Source: Talpa occidentalis | Lineage: Eukaryota; Chordata; Mammalia; Eulipotyphla; Talpidae | Assembly (NCBI RefSeq): GCF_014898055.3 | Contig: NW_023603184.1 | Location: forward strand, 120,518,615 to 120,582,614 | Reading direction: 5' to 3' | Length of the DNA: 64,000 bases | Shown: in pieces, positions 12,701 through 26,152 of the stretch | How positions within the stretch are numbered: position 1 is the stretch's first letter | Layout: each line of letters starts with the position of its first letter | Program-made: the position numbers and the translations under genes | Notes under the pieces: generated by a model | Told to the model about the DNA's origin: nothing | The model's input: the letters and a program-made list of their open reading frames with translations, nothing else | The model's database searches: none

Positions 12701-15700
12701 CTTATGACCAAATTTTGGGTTCGGGGTGCTAAAGTGTACTATTTGCTATAAACAGAATTTTCTCAATTATATCCATGTAGGAAATTTTTAAAAATTGGAA
12801 GAGAAAGAAAGACAATTGGCACCACTAAACAAGCTGTGAGATGTTTTTCTTGTAGCTTGTGATTTGTTGGCATTTTGTGACAAGAGGGATTTCCTTCTGA
12901 GAATGGAATCCCTCCAGCTAGTTTCCCTATTTATCGCTTGAACATAATGTGATTTCCAGATGGACTCCTCCCTGCTCCTTTTATTTAGGTACTTGAAGCA
13001 GAGTTCCCTTTTACATACCTGCCACATTTGTCCTTTTTATGGAAATCTGCTCCACTGCTCTGCAAGAGTTTTATACATTCCACGTTACTGGAAAGACAGA
13101 GAAAACATTATTCAGATGGAAGAGGTCAATTGCTAGGCTACCATCACAAGGCACTGTTTTCTAGAGTGCAGACCAAGAGGAAATGATAGCTCTAGTTTTA
13201 AATTCTGCTAACACAAGAATAACCTGAAAATATTAGAGGAATGTGATATAGTAAGGGACTAAAGTTTCTGAAATTTTTAATATATCAATACATTAAAGAT
13301 CTTGCGGAAACATTTTCCATTCTATGACTACAGAACTTAATGATTATTATATGATTAAACCTTTTAGTGATGGTTTCATTGTTTAGCTTAATGTTCTCTT
13401 TCAAAACCACAAAGAGTTTATGAAATAATTTAATGTCACCTATAAACAATGAACCAGAGTGGATAAGCATTACCTTTTATCACAGCAGAATGAATTCACC
13501 ATAACCATTTCTGACCAAGACTGTCCTAAATGGAAAATAAAACAGCTGCATTTCCCTGTCCTTATAATCTAGGTAAATAAATGTGCAGAACCAAGGCTGA
13601 AAATGATATAATGGAGCACAGTGATCTTCCAATGCTTCTTTGTCATTCTCAGAAGCAATAAATCATGTTTAGTAGGGAGAAAAGAACCCACTGAAGTGAA
13701 TTTTCCTATTGAAGGACATATAGCTAAATATTAATTCCAACATAAGTTTCAGGCATGAATCCAGAATGGTGTGTTTTCACTTTTGCACAGGTCTGATATA
13801 TTTTTTTAATGTGGCCATAAAAAGAGACAATTATCCATTATTCTTCTAAACTTGGGATGCTAAGAAGTGGCCTAGGATTTGCCATTTTATTATCATTTAA
13901 ATAAGAAAAATGATCTCATTAATGATAAACCTGAGCAGAGCTCTCCCCACCTCACATCCACCCTTTTTATCCCCCTTTCTCAGAGAACTGTTTGCCATAA
14001 AATATAAGAATTTTCTGAGACTATTATGTGTGGGTGTAGCCTGCCAGCTGATGTAAAGCACCTGTCTCTCCCTGGAAAAAGTCAAAGAATCAAACGCAGA
14101 GACAGATTCAAGTTGTGTGCCTTGTGAAGCTCATGAAATTAGAGAAGATGGGAGGAGGAGATTCTTTCAAAAAATAATACAAAATTATGACTACAAAACT
14201 AGAAGTAAAACTTCAAGTAAGAGGTTCCAAAGTGCCATGCTCACTTCACCTCTGACAAATCGGTAATGCTTAGGTGATGTGCAGAACACAAACAGGGAAG
14301 CGTTGCTATTCCTTAAGGACTAGGAAATCAACTGCAAACCAACACCTTACCCAAATAAGGTCATCTGAGAGAGGACAAGTTTGGTCAATGTGTGATCGTG
14401 TATCAACAACAAATTGATCAAAGTCTTAATCTAACCACTGATATGAAAAAGAGTATCTGATAAAAGTTCTCTTTACAACTTAAAAAACAAAGGCAAGGAA
14501 TTTTTTTATTCACATTAAATAATTATATAGATTTAAAAATCAGTTTTAGAATTAGGATCAAAATGTCTATAAATGAAATTGAGTTAACTCAATCCTAAAC
14601 ACCTGTGATCATCACCCCCCCTCCACCAGCAACAAAAGAGAAAAAACTTAGAAACAAATTTCAAATTATTTTCTTTTGGTGGCAGGGGTACCAAGTAGAT
14701 ACACATTCTGTAAGTTAAATAACTACAATTTAAAAAGAAAACAAAAAAGACAGGGAGAAAAGAAAACCTCTACTATATAAGATAGGCTGACAGTTTTTCC
14801 TTGGAAGAATAAAACATCAAGAAATATGGATATGCAAACATACTGATATTTGGTATTAGTAGAAATGATTCTTGTCCATTTTACTAAGGAAACTGATTCA
14901 CAGACAACTTAAGTAAATTAAGATGAATTAGTAATTAAATCATGAATTAACAACTAAAATTGCTAGCTACTCACCCTCCTGCAGCAGCAGCATGAAGGCA
15001 CGTTCTTCCAAACTTATCTGGGGTGTCTATTTCAAAGCCTGCAGACAGCACGTGCTCATTACTAAACAAGGATACTATGCTATACTTTTGTCCTAGTTAA
15101 ACCACAAGAAACATTGCAGAGACAGAAAAATCAGTTAGTAGAAAAACCAGAACACAAGCAATTGTAGTCAGAAAGAGGTTGTCATGGAAACGAATGGTAA
15201 CTGCTCAAGCTTGGCAAATTTATAGGAAGAACCGTGAAGTCAAAAAGAATTTATTTTCACATTCAGCCCTGGGTGAACCACAGTCCCATATTTCAATCCC
15301 AGGGTAGAAATTTATGAAACCAATTTGAGATAAGTAGGGCAATAGACAGGCAGACAGAACACATGGAGAAAACATGGAAGGCAAAGGAGTAGTCTTAACA
15401 TGCTGAAATAGGTATTTTCTTAAGTATATTATTAGCTTTCAGTTGGTTTAGGATTTGGGAAACATGCTTTCATGCAAGAATTATTTTTAAACATGCCAAA
15501 GGTAGTGGAAGAAGAATCAACCACAGGTAAAGTACGTATATGGGAAAAATGCCTCTGGGATATCTTTTGAATTAATTCATAAACAATCTTTGCCTTGCAG
15601 ACCTCTATCACCTTTGAAAGCTCAGGAGCTTTTTTATACACCGGGGTTGGCAGAAACAGTGATAAGAAAGATTAGCAAAGCTCCAAACCAGAAAGAATTT

Positions 15701-18700
15701 CTTGGTTCCAAATGGACCCATGTTTAAAAAAAATAAAAATTAAGCCTAGTTGGAATGGATCCGTTTAACTGTAGTAATTTTTCAAAATCCATAGAGTGGG
15801 AAGGTAATGACTATCAAATTGTGGGGGGTAGGGCCTTTTTCCTTTGGAGAAAAATATTAAATATTAGGCCACCATTTTAAGATATTTTGAGACTCAAGGA
15901 TATTTCTCCTTCTATGATGAATTTCCTGTAAGCCATTGCCATCTCTACCTGTCTCTTAACCCCGGGTCACTAAACATTTAACTTTAGAAACAGATAAGAC
16001 TCATTCTGGGGCAGGACTACTGATATGGAAACAGCTCTAACACCGAGGGCTGCTAGGAACTGTCACACAAAGTTAGCTGTGGACAGAGCTCTTCCAGCCA
16101 AGTCAGGTAATGAACGACACAAGGCACTGGCAGCCACTCACTCTGGCCAGACACCTGAAGCCATGTGACTTACTCACAGGACACATTAAACCTCTTCTTG
16201 GGTAATGGAGTTACTTACCCGATGATAACAATTTTCTGCAGCAGTCAGAGTGAGCATTTAGGGCAGCTAAATGTAAGGGGAACATGCTGTGGATTCCACA
16301 CCTGAGGAGGAAAAAAAACAGAGCAGCTCATGGTAACAGATTTCAAGACACATGTAGAAGGATAATTATCTTTCTGAAGTTCCTGATGGAAATTAAATTC
16401 ATGACACTAGCTAAAATAATTTTGTGACCCTTCCACTCAATAATTACATAATCATTGTCTACCTTAAAATAATATAATCCTGAACACAACCAGAATTAAA
16501 AATCCATAACAGGGCCTCCCCGGTGGCCCAGCGGTTGAGCGCTGGGTTGCAAAGCTGCCCGCAGCCTCTGCAGCGCCAGTTCGATCCCCGGCTGCTCCCC
16601 GGCCACTGGAGGAGGGTCCCACATGGCGCGCAGACCTCTCCTGCCTCCCGCTGCTTCCCTCAGCAGTGTACTTTGGTCCTTCTGCCTGCTCTGCTCCCCG
16701 CTCTGGCTCTGGCTCTGGTGAATTCTCTCACCCTCCTGCGCTTCTGACTGTTTAAATAATAAATAAATAAGTGCTTGTTTAAATAAATAAATAAATCTTC
16801 AAAAAAAAATCTTGTAAAAAAAATAAAAAAATAAAAATCCATAACAATAGGAATGTACATTAATTAGAAGAATGTTTCACATAAAGTGACCCATGACATT
16901 TAAAATTAATCTTTCTTACAACTTATTGATTTTATGCCTCATTCATTCATTCATTCATTCATCTATTCAACATGGTATAAAGATCAGATGCTATACTATG
17001 TGTTGAAGATAAAAACATAAACTTAGAGAGCCTCCCCGGTGGCACAGCGGTTGAGCGCTGGGTTGCGAAGCTGCCCGCGGCCTCTGCGGCGCCGGTTCGA
17101 TCGCCGGCTGCTCCCCGGCCACCAGAGGAGGGTCCCACATGGCACGCAGACCTCTCCTGCTGTGCCCGCTGCTCCCCTCAGCAGTGTACTTCGGTCCTTC
17201 TGCCTGCTCTGCTCCCTGCTCTGGCTCTGATGAATTCTCTCACCCTCCCGCGCTTCTGACTGTACCCAGTGCATGTATAAACAAAACAAACAAACAAATA
17301 AATAAAAAACATGCCTCATTAAAAAAAAATAATAATAAAAAAACAAACTTAGAAAAGTCAATTTGTATTATTTTAATTTGACAGGTAATTATTATTGACC
17401 TATCATGTGCCAAGTACTTTGCTGAAAGTAATGATAGCTATATTACCAAAAATAAAATTTTGGAGACTAGAAACTAACGTTTACCTTTGCAGGTGAAAAT
17501 TCATCTCCCTAATAAATTTTTGCATTGTACATTAACCCACATGCAGATATGAGCCTCAAAAACATAGGAGTAATAAATATTTTGTATATTTTCATAAATC
17601 TATCATATTTTCCTCAACTATATTACAGAAAAAATCTAGCAAAGGACTTTCCAGGCAGATGCCCCACCATAAAACACTCTCCTAAATAATCCCTTATAGG
17701 ACTCCAGGCAATCTAATCCTCCTCTTGCCTATCACCTCTTCTGGAACAAGGACCCAAAGCCATGTGCTGAATTGTAGTTCATAACAAACAGCATCATCAC
17801 TGGTTCTTGTGTATTTATAAGCATTTATGTTAGTGATCACTTCTCATAACATCTCACTTTATTCAAATAATGTATTTCAAATTTTGTAAATCCTCTGCAT
17901 ACAGCATGTAGAGAACTACATCTATTTATACCAGCATTAATTACTTGTTTCTTTGGCATAAAGTGACTTGGTTACAGATTCTATGCCTCATAAAATACAC
18001 ATATATGATTTGAATTTGTTAAGCTTTAGACACAAGAATTTTATTGTCTGTCTCAAAAATTATTACGATGTGTGTGAAAGTATACGCTTATTCACAGATA
18101 TTTCATGATATTCAGTGTTCTTCAAAATCCGAATTGCCAGCAATTAACCACATCTTTTCCATGAAAACTTGTATTTATTGGTGTTTTTGTTCCATCTTTG
18201 CTCTGTTCACTTTCCTTTCCCTATATGGAGATTCCCAGCCCAGTGTATATAATAGCCGGCATCCATCAAGAGATGCAATTTGCCCATCTTCGGGGCAGTG
18301 TCATGTGGAGGAGAACTGCTTCTAATTGCCTCTCTCATCATTTACAGAAAAAAAAAGCATGGAAAGCAATTGTATCAGTGACAACCTCAATGCTCATGGA
18401 AAGGAAGAGAAAGTTGGGGGATGAGAAGGAAGCATTCCTATTTATGCTGCTATTTATATTTTTACTAATTTTTGTTTAATGTTTTCAACATTCCTTACTA
18501 AATGGAATTTTAAGTTAATGTTACTTCATCTGACCATTTAATTTGTTTGGGGGATCTAATGCAAAATATATGATTAAATATCTCTGGACATTTAGAAGAG
18601 GAAAATGGATTAAATATTTTCTAGGGTTTTTTCAGTTCATGAAAGAATGCCTGAAATCAAGTACAGAATTTCTTAAAATTTCTTGACCACATCCTCATTC

Positions 18701-21492
18701 TTTAAATATATGTGTAAATACATACATATAGGTACACAGAAATAGATACATATGTACACATTTATTTACATGTATGTGATGTATATATACATATGAATAT
18801 ATATTTTCTAAAGATACACAAAATATTTATCTTTTATCAATACAAGCATATTAACTAGAGAAAACAGAACCAAACTCTATAAGAAATCAATTGGAAAAAA
18901 CATAAGAAGGATAAGTGATAGTATAATAATAATAGTATTGTAATATAGTCCATAAACTTCATCATCAATACTTCTAATTAGCCTTGTAACTTAATACCAC
19001 TGTCTTTAGATAATTTATCATACTCTACATTAGCTGAATCTTTCCTTTTTTGCCCACTGCTGTTTACAAATGTGAGCAGATGGCACTACTCTAATTTAAA
19101 ATATCTAGCAAAAACTTTTGATACACATTTTTATTCCATAGCTAATAAAAATTTGTCACCTCAGTGTAGGTTATCTGAACTCAAATATTACTGGCATGTG
19201 AACTTGAATATGAAGTTATGGTTCAAATAGGCCAAGATTGGAAAGAAAATAAAAGTAGAGTTCAGAATCTGAATCACTTCAGAAATGAGTTGCATTTTCA
19301 AAATAAAATCACTCCCTTATTGTTATAAAAATAAGACTGTTCATAAAGGAAGGATCATAAAACTTTTAGCAGGAAAATTAGGATTTGACTGTCCTGGTCA
19401 AATAAAAAGCATCACTCTTAACTCATCAGGTATACATCAAAGACCAAGAAATAAAGATGTCAGATAACACTAAACTTAACAATGCATAAATTATAGGGAA
19501 GAAGAGACCAATTCCAGTTAAATTGCTACATTTATTTGACCAGTCATAAAATTAATGGAATACATTTGTATTAGGTATTTCTAATTTAGCTATTAGCTGG
19601 CATCTCCTACCCAGTTATTTCAGAATAAATGAGGCCAGAATAAATTGCAGAGGCTATGAGAGGTGAGGAAAGGGTTTTCGTAACATTAGAATATCAGTTC
19701 TTTTAAGCTTTCCCTTTGGCACCAGGGAGACATGACTGTCCCTTCCCACATCTAGTCTTCTCTAGAGCTTTTCTCAGGCTGTATGGTAAAAAATGCTAAG
19801 GCTAAGGTAATGGGGTCAGAAACTTTAGGTTTGAGTCCAGTTTTGCCCTGTCCTAGCTCTTTCTTCCTCATCAAGTAGATAATGGTTCCCTCATCCAGAA
19901 AACAGAGATAACAAGAGTATCAATTTTACAGAGCAACTGTAAGGACTAATTGAGATAATGTACACAAAGTGCCAAAGAAAGCAGCTGGGCCATGTCACCA
20001 CACAAGTGGGTAGTAGTATTGCCCTTGCTGTTATTAATTTCATGGGATCATCAGCACTCTGTGAGTTCTGAAGTTGTAATTTTAAGGTTGTGCTTCCTTA
20101 AAATCAGCTGTTGAACTCCTTAGAAGTCAAAAGTGAATTGGGATCAGGCAGCATTTCTGTTTTCTTTCTATGTTTCAAAATCCTCTATAAATCTCACAAC
20201 TCTCCTGAGGAAGGTGGAATTGGGTTTAGTTTTGCTCACTAAGTGGGCAAGACAAAAACATATGATGATCGAAGTTTTATGACTCTTATTTGACTGATCA
20301 ACCCAAATCACAAAAACAATTTCATGTCACTCCAAGTACTTATCATGCACTTGAAGTTACAAGTGATTAGGTAAAACTGACAACAATGAGGCCTAGCCCT
20401 CACTTTTTGCAATATACAGACATTTCAGTAGTTCCTTTTAAAACAAGTCCAAACACTAAAGTGACTTACAAGGTCCCTTCAGGACCTGGCTTTGCTTGAC
20501 CCCTGCTCCAGATATATTCTCCTATATCCCAGAGGCACCCAGCAATTGTTCTACCATCACACTTAGCATGCATGATAATCTTTTGTTTAACTCTTGCTCC
20601 CAATGGATGATAAACTCCTTTATGGCAGGAACCTCTGTAACCCCAGAACTTGGGGGTTACTTAACAGGCCTTCACATTTAGTGAATGAATGGATGCCTGA
20701 ACTAGTCACCTAAATAACCATAATATCCCTATTCTTCCTGCAGTGAAGGCAGAAAATGAAGTGAGAACAGAACTTGGGAAGGCGAAAAGCAAATTCTTTA
20801 ACTCAAGTTAAAGAAGAAAAAATCAAAGGACTTTAAAGCCACATGAAATTGTATAAGCAATGAGTGGAGATGCAGAAACTGCTCTGACTTAAAGGTCAGA
20901 GGAGCAAAAAGAATATCAAAGGCCTGAGAGAATAAGATTCAAAAAAATTCATAAGAAAGCAATGGCCAGAAAACTCTTCACACAAAGAGCTGGCAAAATA
21001 CTTTTGGCCATAGACTTCATTAATAAAAACACATCATTTTAATAAATGTTCTTTGCTTATTCATTTATTTATAGAAAGAAAAGTCTGTTTTTCTCCTCTT
21101 TAATAAGCAACGCTGCACAAAACTATAATGAGTACAGACAACAGTGATGGAGGGAGGGAGGGAAGGAGGGCAAGGGTTAACAAATTTAATCTTTAATCAT
21201 TTTTTTTAGTATTTTAAATTTATTTTGCATAGACGAACTGGGATGCAAGCAGTAAGAGGATTCGCCAGAGGAAGCAGGACAAGCAGAACAATCAGGGGAG
21301 CAGAACAAGCATATCCACTGAAATATACTGCTGAGGGGAGACAGGAGAGGTCTGCTGCACCATGTGGGTCAGCTGCCTGGGTGGGGATAGAACTCAGGCC
21401 ACAGCAGTGATAGCTGTGAGACTTAACCCCTAGGCTACCAGGGAGGTCCCACCTCCCTCTCATTTTGATATTTTCCCCTTAGGTGACTTCCC

Positions 21493-21541
<49 letters not shown>

Positions 21542-24500
21542 TAATAGCCCACAGTTTCTAAAGGGAATATGTCCAATTCCCAGATATCTTGTGACAAAAG
21601 AAAGCAGATGTGGTTCTTTGAGGCTGGGACAATGTCCCCTTCTTAGTATCCCCAGGACACAGCACAGTCAATGGAAGGAAAGACTACTTGAAAGACAATG
21701 CCATTTCTAGGGCACTTTTGCTCCATGATTTGTGTTTACATAAGTGAAAGTAAAATAATTTTGAGGAAATAAAGTGTGTTTATCGAGTTACATGTGTTTG
21801 GAAGTTTTTAGTAAGTATTGGGTTCGGTTTATCTTTATCCTTCAAATGGATTAAAATCTGAAAGAAAATCAGAAATTTGTGGTTGATTGATTAAAGCTCC
21901 CCTAGTAACCCAGAACTGAAAGAAAAATACCTCTGAATATATTAACATGTCATAGATGAAGCAGATTTGTGCCTAGCTATTTTACTTCTGCTTAATTAAC
22001 ATTGAGCATTAATGACCTCTCTATTTGGAGGGCGATGATCTGGTTGGAAATGTTAGAATCTAGCAGTGAATTTTAGCATAGTTTTTGTTTCACAAAGTGT
22101 ATCCATTCTTTTAACTTGCAACATCCTAAAAGGTCCTCTGGTGTGAAAGGAATTCTTCTGAAAGGAGATACCCCACAGCTCCTACTATTTGTCAGCATTG
22201 CCCTCCTCCTTGTCCTTATTCCAAGCCCTCATCTTTTCTTCCCTGGATATTTTCAAGAGGCTGCCAAGTGTTTCTAGTCTGGACCACCTCCAACATGTCT
22301 GGATTGCTATCAGAGGAATCTTTCTTACACACAAATGGGATCATTAGACACAACCTACCCTACACCCACTTATAATTCTTTAATGGTTTCTGAATGTCTT
22401 GGAATGAAATCCAGCTCCTTAGCAGGCATGCAAGGACCTTGAGATGTGGTGCTTCCTGCCTTTCCACCTCAGTTCTTTGTAGTACCATTCATCGCTCCTG
22501 CTCCCTTCCCCCCCCAACCCCCACACACATCAGAAAATCCAGTCTTAGAAAATCTGCGCTTAACATGTTCATATGTTTGTGCCTTTGTAATTATTGTTCT
22601 CTTCCTGGAATGTACTGCCTTACTTTCCCCTCTATCTTTTCACCTCATACAATCTGTCCATCTAGTAAACTCCTATCTATTCTTCCTTTTTCTGAAATGT
22701 TACCACTTCTGGGGAACCCAGAGAGTCAGTGTTTCCCTTACCGTTCCCAAAGCCTGATCCAAACCCCAATTATAAACAAACTTCATGATAATGCAGTCAT
22801 TTGCTCTTAACCTTATTTCCAAGACCAGACCACAGCTCACAAGGTTACTGTACCCAAATGGAACTTAATGTTGAACTAATGAAATCACCATGTACTACAA
22901 AATCCACAAGAGTGCTCCATAAAATGCACTTCAAGTCCAGAATTCCAATCACTATGAACTTGATTTAAAACATGATTCCACCACTGATTCCCTCAACCAT
23001 TTAAACATTGGCTTACTCTCAAGCAAGGTTTTCGATTCTGTTGCACACCTGGCAAATAAAATAGAATCCTAATATAACAGTGTCGTCACACTTTCCTTCT
23101 GAAATTTCAGTTACTGTTGACCCCAGTCTCTATGATCAAGGTTTAATGCACTTAAGGTCCTCTTTAATTTAGTTCTACACATATTAAATAATAAAATAAT
23201 AGTTAACCTTTATTGATAACTTACCAGGTGCCAGGCACTGTTCAAAGAGATTTTAACATGGATTATCTTAATAGCCTTAGCTGATATATTTACACAACTC
23301 ATACCAATCTTTATATTCCAGAGAGCTTTACCAGTAATTAAGTCATTTAATCCTCAGAACAAATTTATGGATAGTTACTATTATTACTCCCATATTTCAA
23401 AGGAAATCAAAGCACAGAGAGATTGAGCAACAGGTTCAAAGTCGTACAGTTCACTAGTGTGGTAACTTGGGTTACATCCAAAGTAGATGCCCCTGAAAGC
23501 CTGGGCTCCCAACTGCCTCTAACTTCTTCACAAACATTCTACTCTGTCAGACCAAGCTCGTGCCAGAGTTGGGCCCTCTTTTCTCATGTCCCTGCTTTCC
23601 TTCCTTCATGGAACGTCTGCCACCCTCTCCTCTACTCAAATAAATCTCATCCTTCAAAGTCTACCTAAAACTATCTTTTCTTCGAAATCTGTTCTAAAAC
23701 CTCTGGTCACCTCTGAGCTCACTCTTCCTGTCTGTACTCTATGGCATATATTGTCTACACCAAACATTTTGCCACAAAAGTCCTGTATCATTTAGAACTT
23801 TATTATATACTATACTGTATGGTTCTTTGTCATCGGTGGCCTCTAGGCTGCCAAAAAATCATGAGGTCCTTGAAGGTACCAACCAGATGACTTACTTGTG
23901 AAATTTCCATAGCACACAGCATTGTGACAGACTTGTATAGATGCCTTCTTGCTTTTTGTTGAAGTGTGAAGTCAGGACCCTCTTTACTATGTAGCAGATT
24001 GACTCAATTGTACCCCATAACCCCATCTTTAAAACTAAGCAATCATCCTGAATAAATTCTGAATTTACCCAATTATCTTTCTTTATCCTACTTAACTAAC
24101 ATTGAACATTGGAAAAACAGATTTTAGAAAGCAGAGTTAACAGCAAAATTAAAGTGTTCTTCATCAAGACCACTAAAATAGCCCTCTTTCTGATGTAGCT
24201 GAAAAATAAAATTGGCTCTTCCTTATATCTGTCACCAAAAGTCACTTAATTTATTTCAAGTTTAATTTGTGGTTAGCATAATGGTACAAATCCACCTTAA
24301 CCTGGATAAATGGGAACTATCTACTGCAGGGCAGAATTCTTTTGGCAGTATTCCCATATGTGGCAATTATTCCACTATATTTTTGCAGTAACCTACTTGG
24401 CTGTGTCAGCTCCACTGGTTATTAAGGTGTTAATCAAAAGCTCATGACCGTATCTTGCAGCCACATGGAGAGGGGTGTTGCCATCTTTATCCACACAGTC

Positions 24501-26119
24501 AATTTCACCTCCTGAAAAAGATATTTTAATTCAGGATAACATAAGGATAAGGTATAAACATTTTGCTATCATCAGGAATGCTATAGTTAACAGTCTCACA
24601 CATAGGTTTTTTCAGGGTAAATTCCTAGAAAGGGGATTTCTAGACCAAAGGGTAAATGAATAAGCAGCTTTGCCAGATTCCTCTCTCTAGGTGCTGCACA
24701 ATTTTGCACTATTATGAGCTATGTAGGAGAGTGCCTTTTCCTCACAACCTTGTCAAGCTTTTGAATATCTGCCATCTGACGGGCGAGAATTGATGTCTTA
24801 GTGTAGTTTTCATTTGCATTTATCTTATTAAGAAGTTAAGCATCTTTTCATATATTGATGGAACAATTGTTTATTTTTTCTTATGAACTATTTGTTCATG
24901 GATTTTGTCAATTTTTCTAAGGCGGATGTGTTCTTTTATTCCTTGATTTTCAAGGACTCTTAAAATACTTAATTATTTAGGAGATTACCCATTTGTCAGT
25001 AATGCATAATGCAATTATCACTCCCCTCCCCCAGATTTTCACTTATTGTTGGTGTTTGTACCTTGGAAAAAAATTTATTTCATTTATCATTCTTTTATAG
25101 TATTTAGATTTTTAGCTATAGTTAGAAAGGCTTTCCCCACATCCTGAAAAAAAAGTAATCGACACATTTTGAAAATATTTGCAACATGTATTACTATAAT
25201 AGAATCTCCCAAATATATTAAGAGCCTTGAAAATCAAGGAATAAGAAGGAATCAAGGAAGGGGAAGTGACTGTGAACAGGTATAAGGTTTTTTAGGGGGT
25301 AATGAAAATGTTCTGCAATTAGAGAACAGTGATGATTGTCAAGCCTTGTGAAAATTCTAAAATCCACTGAATTGTACACTTTAACTGGTGATTTTTGTGG
25401 TATGAATTATGTCTCAATTAAAAAGGAAGTGTCTGAAGCCAGCTGTAGAAAAGGGTGAGGAAGTAAAGGAAAGGGAAGCACACTAAGGAGAAAAATACAT
25501 AGAACATTCATATCTTTGTATAAGCTAATATCCACTTCTACTCAAATAAAAGAAATCACCCAGTATATTGGGGGCACAGAATATAAGTTAGTTTGAGGTT
25601 CTAGTTCAAGGCTATACTATTAAAAAACACATCTCTCCATCATTATGGGAAACAGTAAGGTATTGAATTGTCAGCTCATGCTCTTAGACCTAAGGTTTTT
25701 TTTAAAGTAGGTCACATTAGAAAATTTTGTTACACAAATATTCTGTATATTTGCTCCAACTCTTGAGATTTATTCTCATTATCAACATAGTAAACTAAAA
25801 GTAAACTGATATTTAAAAACTAAAATATGCCATTATAAGATATACTAATACTATCCTGCTTAGTTTATATATCTAAACTATATACAGACATCTATATATG
25901 CCAGAAAAAAAAGTAAAATCTTGAGAAATGTAAATATTATATGAAATTTAGATGAATCAAGAAAGATATTATACATTTGTTTTAAACAACATTTCAGATT
26001 CAGAAAATAATTTTCTCACTGTAGAAAATGTAGAGATTCAGTGAAAAATAAGGAAGAAAATAGAAGACACGTAAAAATTCACTAAGTCATATAATACTCT
26101 AGAATATTTTCTTCCAGGG

Positions 26120-26152
<33 letters not shown>

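Larger units (their letters stand above)
10481..13018. other. Intron K-L (2.5 kb)
   Basis: It contains an L2-like segment (about 10650-10970), a MIR (about 11025-11190) and two SINEs (11220-11486 and 11974-12253). A short GGT-rich tract lies at about 12590-12620. No coding sequence was seen. Confidence 0.85.
16302..24396. other. Intron H-I (8.1 kb)
   Basis: It contains two young SINEs close together (16512-16831, 17028-17339), an older antisense SINE (21200-21450), a (CA)22 microsatellite, a MIR near 19825-19995 and L2 segments (about 20430-20690, 22190-22760, 23500-23960) with an antisense MIR between the last two. 17354-19800 is AT-rich and unrecognised, apart from TATATA/ACATAT alternation near 18710-18810. 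Confidence 0.85.
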
